A stretch of DNA of 32,229 nt from a bacterium (lineage in GTDB: Bacteria; Patescibacteriota; Saccharimonadia; Saccharimonadales; UBA4665), in the NCBI GenBank assembly GCA_021777375.1, contig JAJYDV010000007.1, forward strand, positions 1 to 32,229, given 5' to 3'. This document shows, in pieces, positions 22,997 through 30,929 of this stretch (positions are counted from its first letter, which is position 1; each line of letters starts with the position of its first letter). Below the pieces are notes generated by a model that searched no databases, was not told the origin of the DNA, and saw only the letters and a list, made by a program, of their open reading frames with translations. The position numbers and the translations under genes are program-made.

Positions 22997-23143
22997 TTAA
23001 GCGGCTGTCTTGCCGCTTTCACGCTTGGTTGTTCTAACCTTGACTGGCGAAGTTTTGTTAACTTGTCTGGCCAACTTAAGCACCAAATGACTGCGTCTGG
23101 CTCCGGTAGCTCGAGGACTGGTCCGTTTTTTGGGTTTACCCAT
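22997..23143 (-). CDS. rpmF: 50S ribosomal protein bL32
   Basis: This short gene encodes 48 residues beginning MGKPKKRTSPRATGARRSH. The P-K-[KR]-R-T-S start, the following basic stretch and RRSH match bL32, a small protein of the large ribosomal subunit. The Cys pairs of zinc-binding bL32 proteins are absent, so this is a Cys-free form. An AGGAGGAG sequence lies upstream, though 12 bases from the ATG, longer than ideal. It sits between leuS and nusB on the same strand. Confidence 0.85.
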   Translation of the reverse strand: MGKPKKRTSPRATGARRSHLVLKLARQVNKTSPVKVRTTKRESGKTAA

Positions 23144-23182
23144 ATCTTAGCTAAACTCCTCCTTACTAGTGAGGATTAATAT

Positions 23183-23233
23183 TATCTGCTACCTATACTT
23201 TAGCAGATAGGCACTAAGCTTTTCAACGCTTAG
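23183..23233 (-). promoter_or_regulatory. Two tandem hairpins between leuS and rpmF
   Basis: In minus-strand order, CTAAGC/GCTTAG around eight bases (23214-23233) is followed by the perfect nine-base stem TATCTGCTA/TAGCAGATA around nine bases (23183-23209). No U-run follows, so a leader structure of rpmF or a factor-dependent end for leuS are both possible. Confidence 0.45.
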
Positions 23234-23241
23234 GGATTTAA

Positions 23242-25689
23242 CTAGACTACCAAGCTGAGTAGCTTATTTGGAATATATATGATGCGCTTTAATTCTCTAC
23301 CCATTAAATAGGCCTGAATTTTGGGATCAGAAAGAGCAGCCTCAACTACTTCATCTTGGTTTTTATTGATCGCTAAGCTTAGCTCGCCTCTTAGTTTGCC
23401 GTTAATCTGGACGGCAATCGTAGCTGTGTCTTGTTTTAGCCAGCGCTCCTCATATCCTGGCCACTTCTCAAGCAATACCGTGTGTTGGTTGCCAAGTCGT
23501 TGCCAGATTTCTTCACTAATATGCGGTGCAAACGGTGACAAAAGCTTGGTGAAGGTCTCTAGCGCCCACTGCCAGTCTTTGGCTTTAAAGTGGTCCTCAG
23601 CCTTCAGCTTGTATAGAGCGTTTAAGCCCTCCATCATGGCGGCGATTGCTGTGTTAAAGCTCATCTGTTCCAGATCTTGACTTACCTGCTTGGCTACCCG
23701 GTTAATAATCTTCTTAAGCTCGGGGTTACCGTTAGTGCCCGGCGCACTGGCAAGATACTGGTCCACCAAGGTCCAGAAACGTTGCAAGAAGCGGTAGGTG
23801 CCACCTAGAGTTTCCGGACTCCAAGGAGTAGTTTGGTCATATGGCGCCAAGAAGGTGATCGCTAGCCTTAGCGCGTCGGCTCCGTAGCCGCTGTCAATGA
23901 CCTCTTTCGGATCAACAACATTGCCTTTGCTCTTGCTCATTTTGGTGCCATCGGCAGCCAGTACTATTCCCTGGCCGCGGCGCGCCAAATAAGGCTCCGG
24001 GGTTGGTACTAGTCCCTGGTCAAAAAAGAATTGGTGCCAGAAGCGGGAGTAAAGCAAGTGCAGAGTGGTATGTTCCATGCCGCCTAAGTAAAGATCGACA
24101 CTGCCCCAGTATTTTAGCTTTTCAGGATCCGCAAAAGCACTTGAGTTATGAGGATCAAAATAGCGCAAGTAATACCAGCTACTACCGGCCCAGTTAGGCA
24201 TCGTGTCAGTCTCCCGCCGTGCAGGCAGACCACAGGTCGGGCAAGTGGTATTTACCCAATCGCTGATTTCGGCCAACGGGCTTTGACCGTCAGCAGTCGG
24301 TTGATAGTTTTTAACCTCCGGAAGCAGCACCGGAAGATCGCTGTCATTAACTGCCACGGCTCCGTGTTTCGGACAATGGATAATTGGGATTGGTTCGCCC
24401 CAGTAACGCTGGCGGCTGAAAATCCAATCGTGCAGGCGGTAATTAACCCGCTCATTAGCTTGTTTAGATTTGATTAGATCGGCGGTAATTTTCTCGCGCG
24501 CGTCAGAGCTAGACAAGCCGTTATATTGAGAGCCACTGTTGATTATTGTTCCTTCGCCAATAAAGGGGATGCTGGTATCCAATTCACCCTTTGCAGGCTG
24601 GATTACGTACTTAACTGGCAAGTTATGCTCTTGTGCGAATTCAAAGTCGCGCTCGTCATGCCCCGGCACGGCCATAATGGCTCCGGTGCCATAGCCCATT
24701 AAGATGTATTCCCCAATCCAAATCGGAATCTTTTCCTTGGTTGCCGGATTAAGTGCATAGGCGCCGCTAAATACTCCGCTCTTATTTTTATCCGCACTTT
24801 GGCGTTCCAGCTCGCTTTTAGTGGCGGTCGTTTCGAGATAGTTCTTGACCGCGGCTTTCATCTCCTCAGTGGTTATTTGCTCTACCAAGGGATGCTCCGG
24901 CGCTAGGACCATGAAAGTGGCTCCATAAATCGTATCCGGCCGGGTCGTAAACACTTTCAGGCTCAGATCTTTCTGATCCTCCAACTCAAAGCTAACCTCA
25001 GCCCCTTGGCTTTTGCCGATCCAGCTTATTTGCTGGTCGGCAATCCGTGAGGGATAATCAACCATCTCTAAACCTTTAATTAAGCGGTCCGCATAATCTG
25101 TTATCCTGAGCATCCACTGCTTAATTAGCTTTTTGGTTACCACCGTGTCGCAGCGTTCGTGTCGCCCGTTAATAACCTCTTCATTAGACAGTCCGGTCTT
25201 GCAGAAGGGGCACCAGTTAACGGCAATTTCTGCCTGGTAAGCTAAACCGGCCTTAAAGAAACGCAAAAACAGCCACTGGGTCCATTTGTAGTAATCCGGA
25301 TCAGTGGTTTTAAAGCTGCGGCTCCAATCATAGCTAAAGCCCATCGATTCCAGCTGACTCTGGAAATTAGCAACCGCCTCTTCGGTGGCCTGCTGCGGTG
25401 AGATGTGGTTTTTAATAGCGTAATTTTCGGTTGGCAGACCGAAGGCGTCATAGGCCATCGGGAAAAGCACGTTATATCCGAGCATCCGCTTCTGTCTGGC
25501 CATAATATCTCCAAGCGTGTACTCGCGCATGTGACCGATGTGCATTCCTGAGCCCGAGGGATAGGGAAATTCAGTCAGCATCACGTACTTCTCGCGTTTG
25601 GCATCAAAATCCACGGCCTTGCTTATACCGCTTTTAGCCCAGGCGGCCTGCCATTTAGGCTCAATCTCTTTGGGGTTGTATCTGCTCAT
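23242..25689 (-). CDS. leuS: Leucyl-tRNA synthetase
   Basis: LeuRS attaches leucine to its tRNA. The 815-residue enzyme has the HIGH motif as HIGH at 50-53 (in SGSGMHIGHMREY), a Cys zinc-knuckle (NWCPFCKTGLSNEEV), the CP1 editing domain with TTRPDTIYGATF and GYGTGAIMAVPGHDERD, and KMSKS at 583-587. The C-terminal anticodon-binding and short C-terminal domains are present. The strong resemblance to CPR-type bacterial LeuRS is one basis for the lineage guess. A minus-strand TGATATACT (25721-25729) is a likely extended -10 promoter. Confidence 0.98.
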   Translation of the reverse strand: MSRYNPKEIEPKWQAAWAKSGISKAVDFDAKREKYVMLTEFPYPSGSGMHIGHMREYTLGDIMARQKRMLGYNVLFPMAYDAFGLPTENYAIKNHISPQQATEEAVANFQSQLESMGFSYDWSRSFKTTDPDYYKWTQWLFLRFFKAGLAYQAEIAVNWCPFCKTGLSNEEVINGRHERCDTVVTKKLIKQWMLRITDYADRLIKGLEMVDYPSRIADQQISWIGKSQGAEVSFELEDQKDLSLKVFTTRPDTIYGATFMVLAPEHPLVEQITTEEMKAAVKNYLETTATKSELERQSADKNKSGVFSGAYALNPATKEKIPIWIGEYILMGYGTGAIMAVPGHDERDFEFAQEHNLPVKYVIQPAKGELDTSIPFIGEGTIINSGSQYNGLSSSDAREKITADLIKSKQANERVNYRLHDWIFSRQRYWGEPIPIIHCPKHGAVAVNDSDLPVLLPEVKNYQPTADGQSPLAEISDWVNTTCPTCGLPARRETDTMPNWAGSSWYYLRYFDPHNSSAFADPEKLKYWGSVDLYLGGMEHTTLHLLYSRFWHQFFFDQGLVPTPEPYLARRGQGIVLAADGTKMSKSKGNVVDPKEVIDSGYGADALRLAITFLAPYDQTTPWSPETLGGTYRFLQRFWTLVDQYLASAPGTNGNPELKKIINRVAKQVSQDLEQMSFNTAIAAMMEGLNALYKLKAEDHFKAKDWQWALETFTKLLSPFAPHISEEIWQRLGNQHTVLLEKWPGYEERWLKQDTATIAVQINGKLRGELSLAINKNQDEVVEAALSDPKIQAYLMGRELKRIIYIPNKLLSLVV

Positions 25690-25720
25690 AGGAAATATTA
25701 ACTAACGTCCCTTAGGATAA

Positions 25721-25729
25721 AGTATATCA
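25721..25729 (-). promoter_or_regulatory. Extended -10 promoter of leuS
   Basis: Minus-strand TGATATACT, 31 bases before the leuS ATG; same type as the TGCTATACT elements elsewhere in the window. Confidence 0.4.
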
Positions 25730-25753
25730 GGGGGAAGTAAAAGACCGAGTGCT

Positions 25754-25885
25754 TTAAATCTTGGACACTTTAGTGGGAGCTATGGGCTCAAATGTCCAAT
25801 GCAATGCCTCATTAAAGGTGATTCGAGTATTGAAGCATGTCGGCCTGGAATCTTTTCGGCCCTTGTCCGTTGTCTTTTGATGCAT
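25754..25885 (-). other. Small orphan reading frame downstream of fic (43 codons)
   Basis: The 43-residue frame starts MHQKTTDKGRKDSRP and ends TKVSKI. The frame is open upstream of the ATG without a stop back to within the fic stop region, giving about 57 residues. Composition looks protein-like, but I recognise no family and no ribosome binding site. It could be a remnant or chance. Confidence 0.25.
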
Positions 25886-25922
25886 TAGTAATTGTATTTC
25901 TTCGGGCTTATTTCGATAGTAT

Positions 25923-26915
25923 TTAATTGATCAGCTCAACCTCAAGGATCCTATTCAAAGCGTAAATGCTATTAAACTCATAGAAGGCTAGATAGGCTAA
26001 AGCAAGTTTTCTAGCATCTGTTTTTCTCAAACTAAAACCTCTGTTGGTAAGGGTTATTAAAATAGCATTGGCCAGCATGCGACCCGTTCTCTTGTTGCCA
26101 TCCTCAAATATTTGTAAGTACGGTATTAGGGCAAGTGCTAGAGTCGCCTTTATATAAGGATTCGGCACTTTATTAATTATCTCTAGCACCCTATCTGCAT
26201 TTTCTTTTAATTGATGCGGACTTGAGAGAGGCTCATAATTACTTGCGGTAATCCTGATTAATTGCTTTCTAATACCGCTAGTTAGCCCTAGGTTATTGCC
26301 GATTATTCTATGCAGCTCTTCAATTGTTCTAAACTTGATATTATTGCCAAATAACTCTTTGTTCTTAATTATGAAAGCTATTGTGTCTTTGTGGTTGAGA
26401 ATCATTTGAGTTTCGAATGCTGTTCTGTTTCTAGCCTTAATGCCTTCTAATAGCAGCAGTTGGGTATCTAGCAGGGTGTAAGTGTTGCCTTCTAACGCAG
26501 AAGACTTCCACGAAAGTTCAACTGTTAGGTACTCTAGTTCTTTGGCAGACATTTGTTTGGAATGTTTTAAAACCGCTTCGTCTTTTAGCTTACTTTTAAG
26601 TATTAACTCAAACTGGTCTGCAGACATTTTAAGTAGCCAGTCAATTAAAGCATGATTAAAAATGCTTTTTGGCCTATTCTCATCCTCTAATAGCTTGTCG
26701 GGGATATTGTAATTAAGTAGCTTGAAATAATTAATCATATAGCTAGGGTGGTTGGTTCCAATACGCGTCAGTAACCCTAGTTCGGTAAGTCTTGCGAGGG
26801 CGCGTTGAATAGACCTAACGTCAATGCTTGGCATTTGTTCGCTAATTTTCTTAGCAGTATCATTGCCATTTAGGATATGTATTAATACGTAACTAGTATT
26901 CTTGTTTAAGTTCAT
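25923..26915 (-). CDS. Fic-domain protein with winged helix and substituted catalytic His
   Basis: Fic enzymes usually transfer AMP to a hydroxyl of a target protein. The 330-residue protein has an N-terminal winged-helix region (about 7-62), an alpha-helical section with the inhibitory motif S-x-x-x-E-G at 138-143 (SSALEGN), and a Fic core. The core motif, normally H-x-F-x-D-G-N-[GK]-R, reads Q-I-F-E-D-G-N-K-R (268-276), followed by TGR. The Gln codon is CAA, one base from a His codon, and it removes the general base. The rest of the core is intact. A TATACT (26927-26932, minus) ends 11 bases before the ATG. It may be inactive, a regulator, or use altered chemistry; family assignment is secure. 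Confidence 0.9.
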   Translation of the reverse strand: MNLNKNTSYVLIHILNGNDTAKKISEQMPSIDVRSIQRALARLTELGLLTRIGTNHPSYMINYFKLLNYNIPDKLLEDENRPKSIFNHALIDWLLKMSADQFELILKSKLKDEAVLKHSKQMSAKELEYLTVELSWKSSALEGNTYTLLDTQLLLLEGIKARNRTAFETQMILNHKDTIAFIIKNKELFGNNIKFRTIEELHRIIGNNLGLTSGIRKQLIRITASNYEPLSSPHQLKENADRVLEIINKVPNPYIKATLALALIPYLQIFEDGNKRTGRMLANAILITLTNRGFSLRKTDARKLALAYLAFYEFNSIYALNRILEVELIN

Positions 26916-26926
26916 GCGACAATTTT

Positions 26927-26932
26927 AGTATA
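26927..26932 (-). promoter_or_regulatory. -10 element of fic
   Basis: Minus-strand TATACT, 11 bases before the ATG at 26915. Confidence 0.4.
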
Positions 26933-26950
26933 ATTTTTAATAATATCCTA

Positions 26951-27058
26951 TTATTTGTCGTATGAAATAGATGCCCGATGCTTGATCTGCAATATATGCC
27001 CATAGAGTCCGACGCAATTTAAATCTGCTTGAGTCTTCCTCTCAAGGTTTTCGACCAT
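26951..27058 (-). other. Small orphan reading frame upstream of fic (35 codons)
   Basis: The frame encodes 35 residues (MVENLERKTQADLN... ending ISYDK) and remains open about 17 codons further upstream (LCEVQKNKGLRLSDDFKEISK), to a TAG. The amphipathic, charged composition suggests a real or once-real coiled C-terminal piece. I do not recognise it. The rest of the gap 26916-27340 shows nothing further. Confidence 0.3.
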
Positions 27059-27340
27059 CTTAGATATTTCTTTAAAGTCGTCGCTAAGCCTTAGCCCCTT
27101 ATTTTTTTGTACTTCGCACAGCTACAGATAGTTTAGTCGCTACAATTTCAGGAATTGCCTAAGGCCGGCAGCGGTTCAGCTCATCTCTGAATTTTAGCAC
27201 TCCTTATCTGTTCATTGACTGACCTTTAGCTACCTGCAACATAAGATACGGCCAAAGAATACGGCTTATTACTTAGCCTATCTAAGAGTAATTAATAACC
27301 TAGTTGCGTCCCTAAATTTAAGATTACTTAAAAAATTTAT

Positions 27341-28489
27341 CTAGTACTGCTTTAGATAGTTGCTAGAAAACGCAGTGGTCAGCTTCTTGCTCTCCTGCTC
27401 GCGCTCTAGCGCCAAATCTACCAGCTCTTCTACTAGCCCGACGTTTGAAACACCGGCCTGGCGCCAGTTATGGGCGTAAAGACTTCCCGGGAGCGGATTA
27501 ACTTCATTGAAGTAGACCTGGTTTGTCTGGCTGTCGATTAACAGATCGACTCTCGCGGTGCCGGCGCAGCCTAAAGTTTTGTATACCTTAAGTGCTGTTT
27601 CTTCAGCTTGCTTATATAGTTTGGGCGGCAAATCGGCCGGCAGCTTGCTGTAACCTTGGGCACCACTCTTACCTCCCTTGCCCTTCTTGCCGCCGCTCAG
27701 GTACTTAGTTTCAAAGTCAAAGAGATTGCTGTTTTTAAGTAGTGGTTGTTCAACCAAAGCTGCCCGCGGATGATGATTGCCGATTATTGGCACGGTGACT
27801 TCAATTAAATTATTAACCGCCTCTTCCACTAATACTTTATCGTCGTAATGGGCCGCCACCTCAATGGCTTGAACCAGGGCTTTGCTATTTTCGACTCTTG
27901 AGATTGCAATGCTTGAGCCTAAATGCACCGGCTTAACAAACAGCGGATACTTTAGATCCGCAAGCTTACTAAGAACCGCCTCTTGATCGGCAGCAAAGTC
28001 TCTAGCGTAAAACCACTCGAATTTAGAGGTCGGGATTCCCTCAGCAGCGGCTAAAGTTTTAGCCAGCGCTTTATCCATTGCTAGAGCCGCCGCCGGCATC
28101 GGACAGCCAACGTAAGCCACTCCGGCCATCTCGAGCAGTCCCATAAGTTCGCCGTCTTCGCCGTGCGTACCATGCGTTGCCGGGAAGGCCACATCGATAG
28201 TTATGACTTTCTTGCGCTTCAAAACCAGCTCCAGCTTTCCGTCCATGCGGATTGCTAAGGGCTTTAGCTTGGATAAAAATGCCTCGATGTTGCCGCTTGA
28301 GTAAAGATTGATGTCGCTTAGCAAGGGATCGGAATACCACTTGCCTTGCTTGTCGATATATACCGGCACCACGTTATATTTGCCGGACAGTTCTAGCGGC
28401 TTAATGACGCTAGCAATAGCCGTAACGATTGAAATGTCGTGCTCGGTGGAACGTGAACCAAAAATTACTGCGACTGTAAGTTTACTCAT
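27341..28489 (-). CDS. ddl: D-alanine--D-alanine ligase
   Basis: Ddl joins two D-Ala for the peptidoglycan stem. The 382-residue ATP-grasp enzyme begins MSKLTVAVIFGSRSTEHDIS, with PATHGTHGEDGELMGLLEMAGVAYVGC, a VKPVHLGSSIAI nucleotide segment and a metal-binding end GTARVDLLIDS...FNEVNPLPGSLYAH. The loop near GKKGKGGKSGAQGYS is unusually Gly/Lys-rich. The start follows family precedent at 28489; an ATG at 28522 overlaps the MurF-like stop by eight bases and would add 11 residues. It is last in the hydrolase-murF-ddl operon, so the D-Ala-D-Ala made here is used by the gene just before. Confidence 0.94.
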   Translation of the reverse strand: MSKLTVAVIFGSRSTEHDISIVTAIASVIKPLELSGKYNVVPVYIDKQGKWYSDPLLSDINLYSSGNIEAFLSKLKPLAIRMDGKLELVLKRKKVITIDVAFPATHGTHGEDGELMGLLEMAGVAYVGCPMPAAALAMDKALAKTLAAAEGIPTSKFEWFYARDFAADQEAVLSKLADLKYPLFVKPVHLGSSIAISRVENSKALVQAIEVAAHYDDKVLVEEAVNNLIEVTVPIIGNHHPRAALVEQPLLKNSNLFDFETKYLSGGKKGKGGKSGAQGYSKLPADLPPKLYKQAEETALKVYKTLGCAGTARVDLLIDSQTNQVYFNEVNPLPGSLYAHNWRQAGVSNVGLVEELVDLALEREQESKKLTTAFSSNYLKQY

Positions 28490-28514
28490 GTTAAATCTAA
28501 GTATACCTAACTTT

Positions 28515-29960
28515 CTAGGCATAATTATCCGTCCAGTCGTTTTGCATCAAAACCAGATCGCCTTTAGCAACTAAGCGGTCCAGGTGGTTATAGAAGTCTA
28601 AGGGATCGTCAATTAGTTTAAGCTCCCCCTTAAAACCACCCTCCTTTAAGCCTTCACTAATTGAGCCGGTTGCTGAGTTTTTCATCAACACCACGATATC
28701 CGGTTTGGCTGCTGCAATCAGTTTGCCGGCCTGCAAATGCACAGCCTTAGTTTCTTTGCCCTGGTCAACTAATCCGGGAGTCACATAAATCTTGCGCTTA
28801 GCCGGAAGTTCGCCAAGCAGTTCAGTTCCAGCGCGAATACCGTCAATATTACCGTTATATGTATCATCAATAATCCAAGCGCCGTCCAGCTCGTAGGGCT
28901 GCATGCGGTGCTCATAGGGTTCGGTGTTTGCAATTGCCGATTCGATATCCGGCACTTTTAGGCCGAACTTGACTCCCAGGATAGCGCTTAAAGATAACGG
29001 CCCGATTTGATGCCTGCCCAGCAGCTTGCTGCTTAAGTTTAGCTCTTGTTTGTCATTGCTTAGCTTAAAACTAGTGCCCTGAAGGCTAACCTTAACCTGG
29101 CTGACTTTCCACTCGCCTACCCCGCTATGACCATACAGCGTATGAGCGGGCTTAATGTAAGGTTTTAAAGCTTCAGAGTCACCGTTAACAAACACCCCCT
29201 TATCATGCAGATATCCTGAAAGCGACATAATATCCCGAGCAGCAGCCTCTAAGGATGGGTACTTATTTAAATGGGCCGGTGCAAGTCCGGTAATTACCGC
29301 CATATCCGGGTGGGTGTTCTGCGCAAAGGCCGCGACGTCTCCGGGTGCACCTTCGCCGTACTCAATAATTAAAATGTCTTCTTTGCCGGAAAGCCTACCT
29401 GCCAACTTAGCGTGCTCAATAGCCACGTTATGATTGGCCGAAGTGGCAGCAACCACTTTCCTAGATCCTAAGACCGTTTTCAGTAGCTCCTTCATTGAAG
29501 TCTTGCCGTAACTTCCGGCAACCGCAATGATAGTTCCGGAGTGTTTTGCAAAAATATCTTCGGCAACACTTACCGCCCGAGCCTGATTCGGCTCAACAAA
29601 GAGCAACCGGCCTAGTTCCAGGGGAATTACTACCAGATAGGCCCAGACGAACGGATAAGCAATTGCTACTGCCGCCCCGATCTCAATGCTCCAGCTTGCC
29701 CCCGGCGTGATGATTCCATATATGATTAAAGCAATACCGATTAATAACTCCAGGCCCATGCCAAGGTAGAGGAAGGCTTCAATAAGCCGGGCTTTAGAGG
29801 TACGCTCCAGATGTCGCCGATGTTGAACCCGCGAAAAATCCCGGGTACGAGCCAGCCACCTAAGATAATCTTTTGCCTGATACTCACTAGATTGCAACAT
29901 GTAAGTTAGAGCTACCGGCAAACGGAAGGAGTAGAGACTGGAAAGTGGGCGAAAATTCAT
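28515..29960 (-). CDS. Membrane-anchored Mur ligase, MurF-type
   Basis: The 481-residue protein has two membrane helices (about 58-82 and 91-113), the Mur ligase central domain with P-loop GSYGKTSMKE (149-158), substrate/metal region SANHNVAIEH and HLNKYPSLE, and a C-terminal domain with EHRMQ (350-354) and DTYNGN (366-371), the MurF/MurD-type loop. MurF adds D-Ala-D-Ala to UDP-MurNAc-tripeptide. The usual N-terminal MurF domain that binds the UDP-sugar is missing; membrane helices take its place. The operon partner ddl supplies D-Ala-D-Ala, which supports MurF activity. Its ATG overlaps the hydrolase stop (ATGA). Confidence 0.88.
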   Translation of the reverse strand: MNFRPLSSLYSFRLPVALTYMLQSSEYQAKDYLRWLARTRDFSRVQHRRHLERTSKARLIEAFLYLGMGLELLIGIALIIYGIITPGASWSIEIGAAVAIAYPFVWAYLVVIPLELGRLLFVEPNQARAVSVAEDIFAKHSGTIIAVAGSYGKTSMKELLKTVLGSRKVVAATSANHNVAIEHAKLAGRLSGKEDILIIEYGEGAPGDVAAFAQNTHPDMAVITGLAPAHLNKYPSLEAAARDIMSLSGYLHDKGVFVNGDSEALKPYIKPAHTLYGHSGVGEWKVSQVKVSLQGTSFKLSNDKQELNLSSKLLGRHQIGPLSLSAILGVKFGLKVPDIESAIANTEPYEHRMQPYELDGAWIIDDTYNGNIDGIRAGTELLGELPAKRKIYVTPGLVDQGKETKAVHLQAGKLIAAAKPDIVVLMKNSATGSISEGLKEGGFKGELKLIDDPLDFYNHLDRLVAKGDLVLMQNDWTDNYA

Positions 29961-30703
29961 AGAAATCCTAAGATTAGTGTAGCAACTTTAGGCGTTTCTT
30001 CCTGATGAATAAAATGGGTAGTAGAACTAAGTACCTCCAGTTTAGAGCCAGGTATAAGTTCGTGAAAGCGCTTCCCGTCACTTAATGGGATCGCCGGATC
30101 GTGATCGGCGTTAATAATTAGCGTTGGCAAGGTTAGCTTTTCGGCATCGGCTTGCACGTCTTGCCTGACGGTCAGTTTAAAGGTCTGCTCAAGCATTGGC
30201 GCAACTAGTAAGTCCGAGCCAATCGTACCATAAAGTTTGCGCCTCAAAGCCTGACGGGTGTCTCTTGGCAGCCAGAAAGTAGTAGCCTTGCCGGCTTTTG
30301 CTACCGTCTTCGTCGTTAAGCGCTTCAGCGGTTGGCTGTTTCGGACTCCCGCAGAAGCCAGCAGAACCAATTTGTCCGCATCAAGAACGCCCTGAGACAA
30401 GCCCCGGATTGCTAGGGCCCCGCCGTTACTGTGGCCAATAAAAGCGTAAGGCGTAATGTTCAGTTTCTTGAGCAACGAGGCGACGAAGTGAGCGTAATTA
30501 TCTAGGTTCCATGGCTCGAGCGGAGGCTGGCTGCCGCCAAAGCCGGGTAGATCTAGAGATAACAACCTGAAGCGGGCTTGAAGACGCTCTATTAACCGAT
30601 TAAAGGTAGCGTGGTTATCCCCCCAACCGTGCAGCAAGACTATAGTCTTACCGCTGCCGGTAAGCTCATAATTAACTGCCAGATTATCTACAATGACCTG
30701 CAT
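29957..30703 (-). CDS. Alpha/beta hydrolase
   Basis: The 248-residue protein has the alpha/beta-hydrolase fold with oxyanion segment LLHGWGDN (23-30), nucleophile S92 in GHSNGG, acid D202 in NADHDPAIP and H230 in STTHFIHQEE. The start at 30703 is chosen because the frame to 30739 would run into a TATAAT at 30716-30721 and the family starts near MQVIVDNLAVNYEL. The stop overlaps the MurF-like start, so it belongs to the cell-wall operon. An esterase or lipase role is likely; the substrate is unknown, and a role in wall or lipid-carrier metabolism is only suggested by position. Confidence 0.88.
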   Translation of the reverse strand: MQVIVDNLAVNYELTGSGKTIVLLHGWGDNHATFNRLIERLQARFRLLSLDLPGFGGSQPPLEPWNLDNYAHFVASLLKKLNITPYAFIGHSNGGALAIRGLSQGVLDADKLVLLASAGVRNSQPLKRLTTKTVAKAGKATTFWLPRDTRQALRRKLYGTIGSDLLVAPMLEQTFKLTVRQDVQADAEKLTLPTLIINADHDPAIPLSDGKRFHELIPGSKLEVLSSTTHFIHQEETPKVATLILGFL

Positions 30704-30715
30704 TATCTTGTTGTA

Positions 30716-30721
30716 ATTATA
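30716..30721 (-). promoter_or_regulatory. -10 element of the hydrolase-murF-ddl operon
   Basis: Minus-strand TATAAT ending 12 bases before the ATG at 30703. No clear -35 upstream. Confidence 0.4.
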
Positions 30722-30896
30722 CGTCAAAGCTAAGATCATTAACCTTAGATTACGACTTGGAAGTTATTCCCTGCATACCATCGCTCAATATGCCCATGTT
30801 AGAGCTAGCAATGCTTAGCCATCTATAACAAATTGGGCGTTACATTAGACTTAATAGAGGATAGTTCGCTCATCCGTAATAAGGCATTTTAAAGTT

Positions 30897-30921
30897 CGGC
30901 TTAAAAGTAAGTACTTAGCCG
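30897..30921 (-). terminator. Possible weak terminator after the Kelch-like gene
   Basis: CGGCT/AGCCG arms enclose a 15-base loop just after the stop at 30930. The T-run that would follow is poor, so this is tentative. The rest of the 30704-30929 gap shows nothing else. Confidence 0.25.
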
Positions 30922-30929
30922 CTATTTTA

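Noticed and set aside
24003-24477. Plus-strand frames opposite leuS
   Set aside because: They lie within the catalytic part of leuS on the other strand and have no recognisable features.
25686-25922. Insertion sequence or integrase remnant near leuS
   Set aside because: No inverted terminal repeats, target duplication or transposase motif could be seen.
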